A DNA stretch of 55,917 nucleotides from Christensenella sp. UBA7703 (GTDB lineage: Bacteria > Bacillota > Clostridia > Christensenellales > CAG-138): the NCBI GenBank assembly GCA_002482505.1, contig DLGD01000006.1, positions 1 to 55,917 on the forward strand, in the 5' to 3' direction. The notes below the pieces were generated by a model, which saw only the letters and a list, made by a program, of their open reading frames with translations, was not told the origin of the DNA and did not search any database. This document shows positions 16,268-25,305 of the stretch, one piece after another (positions within the stretch are counted from its first letter, which is position 1; each line of letters begins with the position of its first letter). A program made the translations under genes and the position numbers.

Positions 16268-16885
16268 ATGAAACTCATCTTTTTAGGCCCGCCAGGCGCG
16301 GGCAAGGGTACGCAGGCGGTCAAGATTGCCGAGAAGTACCAGATTGCGCATATTTCGACGGGAGACATGCTCCGCGCCGAGATGCGTGAGGGAACCAAGC
16401 TTGGCAACGAGGCGAAGAGCCTGATTGATCGCGGTGAACTTGTGCCGGACGATGTTATCCTCGGCATGGTGAAGAACCGCATCCAGAAAGAGGACTGCAA
16501 AAACGGTTTCCTCTTCGATGGATTTCCGCGCACGATCGCGCAGGCGGAAGCACTGGAAGAAATCAGCGCAATCGACTACGTTATCAATCTCGACGTACCG
16601 GCAGAGCGGCTCATCAGCCGCATCAGCGGGCGGAGGATGTGCGCAGAGTGCGGCGCCGGATACCATGTGTCCACCTATGCTGACGCAAACTGCAAGTGCG
16701 GAGCTGCGCTGTATCAGCGCGAGGACGACAAGGAAGAAACGGTTCGAAACCGCCTTGTGGTCTACGAGCGCTCGACCAAGCCCTTGATCGAGTATTACAC
16801 GAGAAAGGGACTGCTCCACACGGTGAACGGGGACGCGAGCATTGACGTTGTCGATGCTGCCATCCGCGCGGTGCTTTCGAAATGA
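16268..16885 (+). CDS. adk: Adenylate kinase, zinc-LID type
   Basis: A 205-residue adenylate kinase, interconverting AMP+ATP and 2 ADP in the cytosol. The P-loop GPPGAGKGT is at residues 7-15, the AMP site shows STGDMLR and FLFDGFPRTIAQAEAL, and the long LID carries four Cys (125, 128, 142, 144) that would hold a structural zinc, as in many Gram-positive enzymes. The spacing between the two Cys pairs is shorter than I expect for the family. It overlaps map by four bases. Confidence 0.97.
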   Translation: MKLIFLGPPGAGKGTQAVKIAEKYQIAHISTGDMLRAEMREGTKLGNEAKSLIDRGELVPDDVILGMVKNRIQKEDCKNGFLFDGFPRTIAQAEALEEISAIDYVINLDVPAERLISRISGRRMCAECGAGYHVSTYADANCKCGAALYQREDDKEETVRNRLVVYERSTKPLIEYYTRKGLLHTVNGDASIDVVDAAIRAVLSK

Positions 16886-17661
16886 GCGGAATCACGATTA
16901 AATCTGCCGCCGACATCGAGAAGATGGACGAGGCTGGGCGCATCGTCGAAGAGACACTCAATCTTCTTGCCAAGTCTGCCGAGATCGGCATGACCACACA
17001 GGAACTCGACGACATCGCGGTTTCTTACATCAAGAACCGCGGCGCAGAGGCCTCGTTTCTGAACTACAACGGTTATCCGAAGAGCATCTGCACTTCGGTC
17101 AACGAACAAGTGGTTCACGGAATCCCTGGCAAGTACCGCCTAAAGGATGGAGACATTCTGTCTCTGGACGTGGGTGCGTATAAAAACGGGTTCCACGGGG
17201 ACGCGGCGCGCACCGTGCTCATCGGCAATGTGTCGGAGGAGGCGCAGAAGCTCGTCCGCGTGACGAAGGAATGCTTCTTCGAAGGGATCCTCTTCGCAAA
17301 GCCGGGCAATCGCATCTCCGACATCGCAAAAGCGATTCAGGCACATGCGGAAAGTCACGGATACGGCGTTGTACGCGACCTGGTCGGCCATGGAATCGGA
17401 CGGCAAATGCACGAAGATCCCGAGGTGCCAAACTTCTGGGACGCAGCGCACTTCGGTCGCGGAGTCCGGCTGGAGGCTGGCATGACCATCGCCATCGAAC
17501 CGATGATCAACATGAAGACTGCGCGCGTACTACAGCTCAGCGATGGTTGGACGATTGTCACGGCGGACGGGAAACCTTCCGCGCACTATGAGAACACCAT
17601 CTTGATTACCGAGGGCGAGCCTGTGCTTTTGACCCTGCATGAGGAGGAAGACCGCGCATGA
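16882..17661 (+). CDS. map: Methionine aminopeptidase, type I
   Basis: A 259-residue enzyme that removes the initiator Met from nascent chains. The five metal ligands are in place: Asp96, Asp107, His170, Glu206 and Glu237, with the substrate His79 in VVHGIPG. Length and LVGHGIGRQMHEDPEVPN mark type I. It starts inside the adk stop (ATGA) and ends inside the next gene in the same way, so adk, map and the KOW gene are translated as a coupled unit. Confidence 0.97.
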   Translation: MSGITIKSAADIEKMDEAGRIVEETLNLLAKSAEIGMTTQELDDIAVSYIKNRGAEASFLNYNGYPKSICTSVNEQVVHGIPGKYRLKDGDILSLDVGAYKNGFHGDAARTVLIGNVSEEAQKLVRVTKECFFEGILFAKPGNRISDIAKAIQAHAESHGYGVVRDLVGHGIGRQMHEDPEVPNFWDAAHFGRGVRLEAGMTIAIEPMINMKTARVLQLSDGWTIVTADGKPSAHYENTILITEGEPVLLTLHEEEDRA

Positions 17662-17933
17662 ACGAACCGGTGATCGGGCGCGTGTGTACATCCCGTGCCG
17701 GGCACGATAAGGGCCGCGCATTTCTCATCGTCGGTGTTTGCGACGACAATCATGTGCTGCTGAGCGACGGAGAAACTCGAAAACTCTCGCGGCCGAAGAA
17801 GAAAAAGCTGACGCATTTGCACATTGAGCCCCCAAAATCGGACGAAATTGCAAAAAAATTCGCAGAATGTAAAGAAATACTGGACGCGGATGTGCGAAAA
17901 GCGTTACAATTATTCGGTTACAACAACGGTTGA
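17658..17933 (+). CDS. KOW-domain RNA-binding protein (L14e-like)
   Basis: A 91-residue basic protein. The first half (GRVCTSRAGHDKGRAFLIVG) resembles a KOW domain like that of archaeal/eukaryotic L14e; SRPKKKKLTHLHI is a basic segment, and the last 30 residues look helical. Such small KOW proteins are found between map and infA in many Bacillota; a role with ribosomes or RNA is likely but not shown. It overlaps map by four bases. Confidence 0.8.
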   Translation: MNEPVIGRVCTSRAGHDKGRAFLIVGVCDDNHVLLSDGETRKLSRPKKKKLTHLHIEPPKSDEIAKKFAECKEILDADVRKALQLFGYNNG

Positions 17934-18007
17934 GTTACTGCGCAGAAATTTTCGCGCAAAACGATTTTTTCAAGCCGTGTTGAAACAGACAAATTAGGAG
18001 GGATAGC

Positions 18008-18229
18008 TTGTCAAAACAGGACGTTATTGAAGTAGAAGGTGTCGTTTCGGATTCCTTCCCGAACGCAATGTTCGAGGTAAAGCTGACGAACGGTCACAAG
18101 ATACTCGCAACGATTTCGGGGAAGCTTCGAATGAATTTCATTCGGATCCTGCCGGGTGACAAGGTCACCGTGGAGCTCTCTCCGTATGATTTGTCACGCG
18201 GGCGCATCACCTGGCGCGGCAAGAACTGA
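18008..18229 (+). CDS. infA: Translation initiation factor IF-1
   Basis: A 73-residue OB-fold factor, with QDVIEVEGVVSDSFPNAMFEV and the C-terminal SPYDLSRGRITWR of the family. IF-1 occupies the A site during initiation. The start codon is TTG, preceded by AGGAGGG at short spacing; no ATG in frame gives the canonical N-terminus. Confidence 0.97.
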   Translation: MSKQDVIEVEGVVSDSFPNAMFEVKLTNGHKILATISGKLRMNFIRILPGDKVTVELSPYDLSRGRITWRGKN

Positions 18230-18346
18230 TTTTGAAAAGAGATTGCTCTTCGAAATATGCCGCTCAAGACAGAGCTTGCAACATTCAAGAGAAATACTTT
18301 TTAAAAATATGATTTTCTGACCATAGGAAGCGAAAGGAGAACCACC

Positions 18347-18460
18347 ATGAAAGTAAGACCGAGTGTGAAACCAATTTGCGAAAAGTGCAAGATCATCAAA
18401 CGCAAAGGCCGCATCATGGTTATCTGCGAGAACCCCAAGCACAAGCAGAAGCAGGGCTGA
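18347..18460 (+). CDS. rpmJ: 50S ribosomal protein L36
   Basis: A 37-residue protein: KVRPSVKPICEKC, then KIIKRKGRIMVICENPKHKQ in the second half. Cys11, Cys14, Cys27 and His32 form the zinc site of the C+ form. AAAGGAG precedes the ATG. The gene stands alone between two 117-base gaps, at its usual place between infA and rpsM. Confidence 0.97.
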   Translation: MKVRPSVKPICEKCKIIKRKGRIMVICENPKHKQKQG

Positions 18461-18577
18461 TTCCTGAACAATACCGCCGGAGCGGCTGCGTAAGGGATGG
18501 GAAACCAAATATTACGTTTCCGGCGGATGCTGATATACAACACTATTCACGAATTTTTACGGAGGTAAAGGAACGAT

Positions 18578-18946
18578 ATGGCACGTATTTCTGGCGTTGA
18601 CCTTCCCAGAGACAAACGGATCGAATACGGTCTGACCTATATCTATGGGATCGGCCACAAGACCGCTTTGCAAATACTGTCCGCTACCGGTGTCGACCCC
18701 GACATTCGCGTGCGCGACCTGGCTGAAAGCGACGTCTCTAAACTCAGAGACTACATTGACCACAATGTCAAGGTGGAAGGCGATCTTCGCCGTGAAACCT
18801 CGATGAACATCAAGCGGCTGATCGAGATTGGCTGCTACCGCGGCGTGCGGCATCGCAAGGGCCTCCCGGTTCGCGGGCAGAGCACCAAGCAGAACGCTCG
18901 TACGCGCAAAGGACCCAAGCGCTCCCAGAGCGGCAAGAAACGGTAA
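18578..18946 (+). CDS. rpsM: 30S ribosomal protein S13
   Basis: A 122-residue S13, beginning ARISGVDLPRDKRIEYGLTY, with the helix-two-turn-helix region and the basic tail (GQSTKQNARTRKGPKR) that reaches the P site. S13 contacts L5 across the subunit bridge B1b; L5 carries an unusual extension in this organism. CGGAGG precedes the ATG. Confidence 0.97.
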   Translation: MARISGVDLPRDKRIEYGLTYIYGIGHKTALQILSATGVDPDIRVRDLAESDVSKLRDYIDHNVKVEGDLRRETSMNIKRLIEIGCYRGVRHRKGLPVRGQSTKQNARTRKGPKRSQSGKKR

Positions 18947-18961
18947 GGAGGAATAGCGAAC

Positions 18962-19369
18962 ATGGCAGCAGCAAAGCAAGTCAAAAAAACAGCCACCACG
19001 CGCAAGCGCCGCGAGCGCAAGAACATTGAGCGCGGGGCAGCCCACATCCGCTCTTCCTTCAACAACACCCTGGTGACCATCACCGACCTGCAGGGCAACG
19101 CCCTGAGCTGGTCGAGCGCAGGTTCCCTCGGGTTCCGTGGTTCGAAGAAGTCCACGCCGTTTGCAGCGCAAATGGCGGCGGAGACCGCCGCGCGCGGCGC
19201 GATGGAGCACGGCCTCAAGACCGTTGAGGTCTATGTCAAAGGCCCCGGCTCCGGCCGTGAGTCGGCAATCCGCGCCCTGCAGACCGCAGGCCTGGATGTC
19301 AACATGATCAAGGACGTGACGCCCATCCCCCATAACGGATGCCGCCCGCCCAAGCGCAGAAGAGTTTAA
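18962..19369 (+). CDS. rpsK: 30S ribosomal protein S11
   Basis: A 135-residue S11 with GAAHIRSSFNNTLVTITD and the C-terminal TPIPHNGCRPPKRRRV signature. It lines the platform near the E site. TAAGGAGG lies before the ATG. Confidence 0.97.
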   Translation: MAAAKQVKKTATTRKRRERKNIERGAAHIRSSFNNTLVTITDLQGNALSWSSAGSLGFRGSKKSTPFAAQMAAETAARGAMEHGLKTVEVYVKGPGSGRESAIRALQTAGLDVNMIKDVTPIPHNGCRPPKRRRV

Positions 19370-19383
19370 GGAGGGAAGAGCAT

Positions 19384-20010
19384 ATGGCAAGATATACCGG
19401 TTCCGTCTGCAGGCAGTGCCGCAGAGAAGGCGTCAAGCTTTTCCTCAAAGGTGACCGCTGCTTTTCCGAAAAGTGTGCGGTGAGCAAACGCCACACCCCT
19501 CCGGGAATGCACGGACAGGGCAGAAAAAAGCAGAGCGAGTACGGCATTCAGCTTCGTGAGAAGCAGAAAGTCCGTCGTGCATATGGCGTTCTGGAGTCCC
19601 AGTTCCGCAAATATTACGACCTCGCGTCCAACATGCGCGGCATCACCGGCGAAAACATGCTTTCGTTGCTGGAACGCCGCCTGGATAACGTGGCTTACCG
19701 TCTCAACTTTGGCGATTCCCGCCCGATGGCGCGCCAGATGGTGACGCACGGCCATATCCTGGTCAACGGCAAGAAGGTTGACATCGCTTCCTACCTCATC
19801 AAAGCCGGAGACGTGGTCTCCGTCCGTGAGAAGAGCAACGACGTTGATTTCTTCAAAACCCTCAAAGAGCAGGGCGCAGCCAGAACCGTGCCGAAATGGC
19901 TTGAACTGGATGCCGAAAAGCTCACCGGTAAGGTCGTCGCTCTCCCGGCGCGCGACGATATCGACTTGACGATTGAAGAGCATCTCATCGTTGAGTACTA
20001 CTCCAGGTAA
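19384..20010 (+). CDS. rpsD: 30S ribosomal protein S4, zinc-binding form
   Basis: A 208-residue S4. The N-terminal zinc site is intact (Cys9, Cys12, Cys26, Cys31), and an S4 RNA-binding domain covers roughly residues 98-160 (RRLDNVAYRLNFGDSRPMAR). S4 initiates small subunit assembly and in enterics represses the alpha operon. I chose the ATG at 19384 with GGAGGG upstream rather than in-frame codons within rpsK. Confidence 0.97.
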   Translation: MARYTGSVCRQCRREGVKLFLKGDRCFSEKCAVSKRHTPPGMHGQGRKKQSEYGIQLREKQKVRRAYGVLESQFRKYYDLASNMRGITGENMLSLLERRLDNVAYRLNFGDSRPMARQMVTHGHILVNGKKVDIASYLIKAGDVVSVREKSNDVDFFKTLKEQGAARTVPKWLELDAEKLTGKVVALPARDDIDLTIEEHLIVEYYSR

Positions 20011-20060
20011 GCCAAGCAGATTTGGCGGACCGCAACAAACAAACCGAAGGAGGGTAAGCA

Positions 20061-21002
20061 ATGCTGGAGATCGAAAAGCCCAAACTCGAATGTGTTGAAC
20101 TGACGGACGATTACGGCAAATTTGTCGTTGAGCCGTTGGAGCGCGGATTCGGCACTACGCTTGGCAATTCCATGCGTCGCGTGCTGCTCTCGAGCCTGCC
20201 CGGTGTGGCGGTAACGAGTGTGCGCATCGACGGTGTGCTCCATGAGTTCTCGATCATCGAGGGCGTGAAGGAAGACGTTACCGAAATCATTCTCAACCTC
20301 AAGGAGCTGTGCTGCAAGCTTTATTGCGACGGCCCCAAGAAGGTGATTATCGATCAGTCCGGCGAGGGCGAAGTCAAGGCGAAGGATATCCTTCCGGATT
20401 CCGATGTCATGATCATCAACCCCGAACTGCATATTGCGACGCTGGATAAGGGCGCGAAGCTCCATATGGAGATCATGCTCGAAAACGGCCGGGGCTATGT
20501 CCCGATCGAGCGCAATAAGCGGCACGATATGCCCATCGGCGAAATCGCCGTGGACTCGATTTTCACTCCCATTGAGAAGGTCAATTTCACCGTTGAAAAT
20601 ACGCGTGTTGGCCAGATTACGGACTTTGACAAGCTCACGCTTGAAATCTGGACGAATGGCAGCATCAAACCGGACGAGGCGGCAAGCCTCGCGGCGAAGA
20701 TTCTCACCGAGCATCTGGCGCTCTTCATCAACCTCACCGATCATGTGGTCGGCGTGGAGATTCTCGTCGAGAAGGAAGAGAGCAAGAAGGAACGGATTCT
20801 GGAGATGAACATCGAAGACCTCGATCTCTCCGTCCGCTCTTACAACTGCCTCAAGCGCGCGGGCATCAACACGGTTGAAGAGCTTGTGCAGCGCGACGAG
20901 GAAGAGATGATGAAGGTTCGGAATCTCGGCCGGAAATCGCTCGAGGAAGTTCAGGCAAAACTGAGTGCGCTGGGTCTGTCGCTTCGCGCACACGATGAAT
21001 AA
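20061..21002 (+). CDS. rpoA: RNA polymerase subunit alpha
   Basis: A 313-residue alpha subunit. The N-terminal dimerisation/assembly domain covers about residues 1-230 (FVVEPLERGFGTTLGNSMRR is its signature), an acidic linker follows, and the C-terminal domain (about 245-313) holds LDLSVRSYNCLKRAGINTVEEL and NLGRKSLEEV, which contact UP elements and activators. GAAGGAGGG precedes the ATG. Confidence 0.98.
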   Translation: MLEIEKPKLECVELTDDYGKFVVEPLERGFGTTLGNSMRRVLLSSLPGVAVTSVRIDGVLHEFSIIEGVKEDVTEIILNLKELCCKLYCDGPKKVIIDQSGEGEVKAKDILPDSDVMIINPELHIATLDKGAKLHMEIMLENGRGYVPIERNKRHDMPIGEIAVDSIFTPIEKVNFTVENTRVGQITDFDKLTLEIWTNGSIKPDEAASLAAKILTEHLALFINLTDHVVGVEILVEKEESKKERILEMNIEDLDLSVRSYNCLKRAGINTVEELVQRDEEEMMKVRNLGRKSLEEVQAKLSALGLSLRAHDE

Positions 21003-21016
21003 GAGGAGGAAGCACA

Positions 21017-21526
21017 ATGGCGAACCGCAAACTGGGTAAGCCCTCTGATCAGCGAGTCGCTCTTTTGAGGAATCAGACCACGGCGCTTCTTTGGAACGGC
21101 AAGGTTGTCACGACCGAAGCGCGCGCCAAGGAGATCCGCTCGATTGCCGAAAAGATCATCACGCTGGCAGTCAAGGAATACGATAACAGCCAGACCGTAG
21201 AGAAGGAATCCCGCAACGAGAAGTCCCAGATTGTCAAGCGCGATGTCGTCAACGACAAAGCGAGCAAGCTCTCCGCGCGCCGCGCGATCATGGCTTACGT
21301 CTATGACATTCCGGAAGCCAAGCAGGACAAAGAGAGCAAGAGCGAATACACCGAGCGCACGAAAGACCGCGCGCACCCGGTTGTTGAGAAGCTCTTCCGC
21401 GATCTCGCGCCGAAGTATGCAAAGCGCGCGGCAGCCGGCAGCAAAGGCGGCTACACGCGTATGTATAAGCTCGGGCCGCGCCGCGGCGACGCAGCCGAGA
21501 TGGTTGTCGTCGAGCTGGTCGACTAA
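21017..21526 (+). CDS. rplQ: 50S ribosomal protein L17 with an internal insertion
   Basis: A 169-residue L17; most bacterial L17 proteins have 115-130 residues. The N-terminal part (NRKLGKPSDQRVALLRNQ) and the C-terminal GGYTRMYKLGPRRGDAAEM are standard. Between them, about residues 55-105, lies a highly charged Lys/Glu/Ser-rich stretch (including EKESRNEKSQIVKRD and AKQDKESKSEYTERTKD) that replaces or extends the usual short loop. L17 lies near the tunnel exit. It is the last gene before the operon terminator. Confidence 0.95.
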   Translation: MANRKLGKPSDQRVALLRNQTTALLWNGKVVTTEARAKEIRSIAEKIITLAVKEYDNSQTVEKESRNEKSQIVKRDVVNDKASKLSARRAIMAYVYDIPEAKQDKESKSEYTERTKDRAHPVVEKLFRDLAPKYAKRAAAGSKGGYTRMYKLGPRRGDAAEMVVVELVD

Positions 21527-21549
21527 GGCTTAGGTCAAGCAACACACAA

Positions 21550-21574
21550 CCCCGCTGGTTTTCCGGCGGGTTTT
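21550..21574 (+). terminator. Terminator of the ribosomal protein operon
   Basis: CCCGCTGG (21550-21557) pairs with CCGGCGGG (21562-21569) with one G-T pair, around TTTT, followed by five T. It closes the rpsJ-rplQ transcript. Confidence 0.85.
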
Positions 21575-21686
21575 TGCGTGTTTGGCTGTAAAGACGCCGG
21601 TAAATGCAGAACCCGGGGATGGAGCATCCATAGAAACGGCACAAAAAGGGCAGATTGTAACTTTTTTTGCAACAAAGCGGGCTGTG

Positions 21687-21715
21687 TTCAAAACAAGGCG
21701 TTCGTATGATATAAT
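21687..21715 (+). promoter_or_regulatory. Promoter of the CotH lipoprotein gene
   Basis: TTCAAA (21687-21692) and TATAAT (21710-21715) are 17 bases apart. The start point would fall near 21722, leaving a very short untranslated leader before the ATG at 21743. Confidence 0.65.
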
Positions 21716-21742
21716 GATTGCCACATGAGGTTTTGGCATAGC

Positions 21743-24700
21743 ATGAAGGTTAGAACGATTCGAAACATCATTCTCGCGCTGACGGTTGCGGCAACACTGC
21801 CGCTGCTTTTTGCGTGCTCCGATACGCCAGCGGGCAACAGCAAGTCGCTGGTCATCAACGAAGTGGTCTCCAGCAACAAGCGTTCGCTCGTGGATGAAAC
21901 CCTCGGCACGCCGGATTGGATTGAACTCTACAACTCCGGTTCCGTGCCGTTGGACATCTCCGGCTATGGTATTTCGGACAACCTGCGGGATCTGCACAAG
22001 TTTGTTGTGCCCAAGGGCACCGTGATCGGCGCGGGCGAATATCTGGTTCTATACGCGACCAGCGCGACCGATGACGCAACCAACCCGCTTGTAACCAACT
22101 TTGGACTCAGTAAGAGCGGAGACTACCTGTTTGTGACGGATGCCTACTTTGGGCTTGTTGCGCAAATGGAGATTCCCGCGCTCTATACCGATATTTCCTA
22201 TGCGCGCGCTGCGGACGGCACATTTGGCTATTCCGGCGTGCCGACGCCCGGCGCCACAAACGCAGGCGATCTTTATGCATCTTTGGAAGCGGTATTCGCT
22301 TCACAAAACCTCGGCGCACTCTCCATCAGTGAAGTGATGCCCACGGACGACGCGAACGGCAACCGCTGGGTAGAGCTATACAACGATAGCGACAGCGCGA
22401 TCCGCCTGGAAAACTATTGCCTTTCGGACGATGAAACCAACCCGCTCAAATGGCAGATTTCCTCCGGCACCGTGCCTGCAAAAGGATACGCCTGCATCTA
22501 TCTTTCAGGTCTTGGCAGCGACGGAAAGGACGGCACGCATGCGCCGTTTCGCCTCAGCAAAGAGGACACAACCGTGCTTCTTTACGATTTACAGGGAAAC
22601 CTGATCGACCGCATGAGCTGGGAAGTGGGGATTATCGGCGGCGTTGCGGTGGTCAAGGACGCTTCCGGCGCGGCTGTGTATACCGCATATCCGACCTTTG
22701 AGGCGACAAACAGCGACGTGACGTTTACAACCCTCACGATGGGTGTGATGGAACCAAGCGATCCCGTGCACATCAACGAGGTGCTCAAATACAACACACT
22801 TTCGGCGATTGACGCGGACGGCGACCGCTCCGAATGGGTGGAACTCAAGAATTTTTCCGGCGAAGCGGTGACGCTGCTGGGTTATTTCCTCTCGGACAAT
22901 CCGGAAGACCTGTACAAATGGGCGATGCCAGATGTTACGCTCCAGCCCGGTGAATGCAAGGTGATCTTCCTCTCCGGCAAAGACCGAACGAGCGGCGAAC
23001 TGCACGCAAACTTCGGGCTTTCGGACGATGAGAACGAAATCTTTTTTACAACCCTCAGCGGGATGAAAACGGAGAGCATGTCGCTTGCCGGAATCACACG
23101 GGCAAACATCTCGGTTGGGCTGGACAAAGACCGTAATATTCGATACTATGCAACGCCGACACCCGGCGGTGACAACGGAAACGTAAAAGGGTTTGAAACA
23201 GCCGACCAAATCGGCTGTTTCGACAATACAGGGGTATTTATCAGCGAAGTCAGCTCAGTCGCCGAGATCAAGAGCGGTGACAACGACTGGATTGAGCTGC
23301 ATAACGGTTCCGAAACGCCGATTGACCTGACCGGTTGGACGATTGCGGACGGTGTAAATACGCAGACGGTCTACACGTTTGCCGGAGAGACCATTGGCGC
23401 GGGGGATTATCTCGTACTGGAGTGCACGAACGCGCCAACGAAACAGCGCGCTGGGATTGCGCCGTTCTCCATTGCGGCAGCGGGCGAGACGATCCTGCTC
23501 AAAAATGCGGAAGGCACACTTGTGGACGCGTTTGAAACGGGCGTACTATCGGCAGAGATCACGAGCGGAAGAATAGAGAGTGACCCGAGCATTGCGCGCG
23601 TATTCTTTCAAAATCCAACGCCCGGGCGCAAGAACAATGAGGATATCACAACCGGCGTTGCACCACAGCCCGCATTTTCCGATTTGTCTCTCTATCATGA
23701 CAGCCCGTTCCAAGTGAGCATCACCTGTGATGATCCCAATGCCGAGATTTATTACACCACAGACGGAGACGAACCATCTAACCGCTCGGAGCGGTATACC
23801 GAGCCGCTGACGATTTCGAAAAACACGCCGTTACGTGCCGTTTCTTATATCAGCGGCAAGCGTTTAAGCGAAATTACAACCGCCACCTATCTGTTTGAAG
23901 AGCGACATACCGTGCCTGTCGTCTGCGTAACCGGTAATCCGGAGCGCGTACGGGAGGTTCTTCGCGTTGACAGCAAACTCAATAAAGTAGAGAGGCTTGC
24001 ATACATCTCGTTTTACGAACCGGACGGTTCGCTGGGGGTTGGATTTCCTGCGGGTATCAAACCCAAAGGTGCGGGCACGGTTGTGTATTCGCAAAAGTCG
24101 CTGAGCATCAACCTGCGCGCGGGTTATGGGCAAAGCAGCGTAACTTACCCCTTCTGGCCGGGATATGATTTCGACACGTTCTCCGCGCTCGTCGTACGAA
24201 ACGGCGGGCAGGACTGGGACTCTGCGCGGATTCGAGACTCGTTTACGAGCGCATTGGTTGAGGGAATGAATGTTGACAACTCCGCCACGCGCCCGGTCGT
24301 CGTCTATATCAACGGGGTATACAACGGCCTATATGATCTCAACGAAGATCAGAATGGCGAGTTTTTGGAGACGCACTATGGCGTGGATGGCGACACGGTA
24401 GAGTTTATCCGCAGGAACCAAACCCCTATCAAGGGTGGAAGCAAAGACATCAAGCGCGTACGCCAGTTTGCGGAAAGCAAAGACCTCGGCGACGATGCAG
24501 TGTTTGCCGAGTTTACCCAGTGGGTCGATGTAGATTATTTTACGGATTACTTTATCGCGCAGACGTATATCTGCAACAGCGATATGTTCAACCAGAAATA
24601 TTGGCGGACGACGGACTATTCTCTCAAATGGCGTCCGGTCTTTTTCGACCTCGATTTTGCGTTTAAAACAGCGCAGAGAGATATCATCGGACAATATTTC

Positions 24701-25066
24701 AACCCCAAGGGCGTTCCGTCTTTCGATAAATCGTTGACGTATTTTGAAATCTATATCGGTCTCAAGAAAAACGCCGCTTGGCGGGAGCATTGCGTAGAGC
24801 GGTATGTGGAAGTTGTTGAAACCTATTTCAACGCGCCGCGCGCAACCGCGCTGTTTGATCAGATGGTTGCTGCCATCCGCCCGGAAATGCCGCGGCAGAT
24901 TGCCCGCTGGGGCAAGCCCGGCTCCATGAGCGAATGGGAAAACTCTGTTCAACAGATGCGCTCGTTTATCGAACAGCGTCCGCAATATGCGCTGGAGAAT
25001 ATGCGCAAATACTTTGGTGTTTCCGAAGAAAAGCTCAACGAATTGATCGCAAAATACAAGCAATAG
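21743..25066 (+). CDS. CotH-kinase lipoprotein with four lamin-tail-like domains
   Basis: A 1107-residue exported protein. The N-terminus is a lipoprotein signal (hydrophobic run ending LLFAC, Cys25). Four lamin-tail-like beta domains follow, each with an INEV or ISEV start, a W(I/V)EL(Y/K/H)N motif and a GxYL or similar end (starting near residues 39, 198, 344 and 498). A chitobiase C-terminal-like domain (EIYYTTDGDEPS) precedes the CotH kinase-like domain, roughly residues 730-1020, with YSQKSLSINLR, VVRNGGQDWDSARIRD, YINGVYNGLYDLNED and FFDLDFAF. CotH proteins are atypical kinases acting on spore-coat or secreted proteins. I chose MKV at 21743 over the Met six codons upstream as giving a normal signal. 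The target is unknown. Confidence 0.85.
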   Translation: MKVRTIRNIILALTVAATLPLLFACSDTPAGNSKSLVINEVVSSNKRSLVDETLGTPDWIELYNSGSVPLDISGYGISDNLRDLHKFVVPKGTVIGAGEYLVLYATSATDDATNPLVTNFGLSKSGDYLFVTDAYFGLVAQMEIPALYTDISYARAADGTFGYSGVPTPGATNAGDLYASLEAVFASQNLGALSISEVMPTDDANGNRWVELYNDSDSAIRLENYCLSDDETNPLKWQISSGTVPAKGYACIYLSGLGSDGKDGTHAPFRLSKEDTTVLLYDLQGNLIDRMSWEVGIIGGVAVVKDASGAAVYTAYPTFEATNSDVTFTTLTMGVMEPSDPVHINEVLKYNTLSAIDADGDRSEWVELKNFSGEAVTLLGYFLSDNPEDLYKWAMPDVTLQPGECKVIFLSGKDRTSGELHANFGLSDDENEIFFTTLSGMKTESMSLAGITRANISVGLDKDRNIRYYATPTPGGDNGNVKGFETADQIGCFDNTGVFISEVSSVAEIKSGDNDWIELHNGSETPIDLTGWTIADGVNTQTVYTFAGETIGAGDYLVLECTNAPTKQRAGIAPFSIAAAGETILLKNAEGTLVDAFETGVLSAEITSGRIESDPSIARVFFQNPTPGRKNNEDITTGVAPQPAFSDLSLYHDSPFQVSITCDDPNAEIYYTTDGDEPSNRSERYTEPLTISKNTPLRAVSYISGKRLSEITTATYLFEERHTVPVVCVTGNPERVREVLRVDSKLNKVERLAYISFYEPDGSLGVGFPAGIKPKGAGTVVYSQKSLSINLRAGYGQSSVTYPFWPGYDFDTFSALVVRNGGQDWDSARIRDSFTSALVEGMNVDNSATRPVVVYINGVYNGLYDLNEDQNGEFLETHYGVDGDTVEFIRRNQTPIKGGSKDIKRVRQFAESKDLGDDAVFAEFTQWVDVDYFTDYFIAQTYICNSDMFNQKYWRTTDYSLKWRPVFFDLDFAFKTAQRDIIGQYFNPKGVPSFDKSLTYFEIYIGLKKNAAWREHCVERYVEVVETYFNAPRATALFDQMVAAIRPEMPRQIARWGKPGSMSEWENSVQQMRSFIEQRPQYALENMRKYFGVSEEKLNELIAKYKQ

Positions 25067-25081
25067 CAACCGCACCATCTG

Positions 25082-25114
25082 GCAGCCGTAGCAACCTGTG
25101 CGCGGCTGCTTTTT
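25082..25114 (+). terminator. Terminator after the CotH gene
   Basis: GCAGCCG (25082-25088) pairs with CGGCTGC (25103-25109) around a 14-base loop, followed by five T. Confidence 0.75.
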
Positions 25115-25246
25115 GTTGCATGCGAGAAGGGGCGCGATGAAACCCTGTGCCTTTTGCACAGACGAAATCACGAATGCGCGATACAGTGAAAATAAATTTA
25201 CAGATGTGAACGGATCATAAAACTATGCTATGGCAACCCGCGTTCA

Positions 25247-25275
25247 TTTACACCCGAACGGGATCATGCTAAAAT
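25247..25275 (+). promoter_or_regulatory. Promoter of the ruvCAB operon
   Basis: TTTACA (25247-25252) and TAAAAT (25270-25275) are separated by 17 bases, 30 bases before the ruvC start. No LexA box of the CGAACRNRYGTTYG type is seen, although a short CCCGAACGGG palindrome (25253-25262) lies in the spacer. Confidence 0.65.
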
Positions 25276-25305
25276 AAGATGACTATATGTAGGCAGGTAG
25301 TGCAG

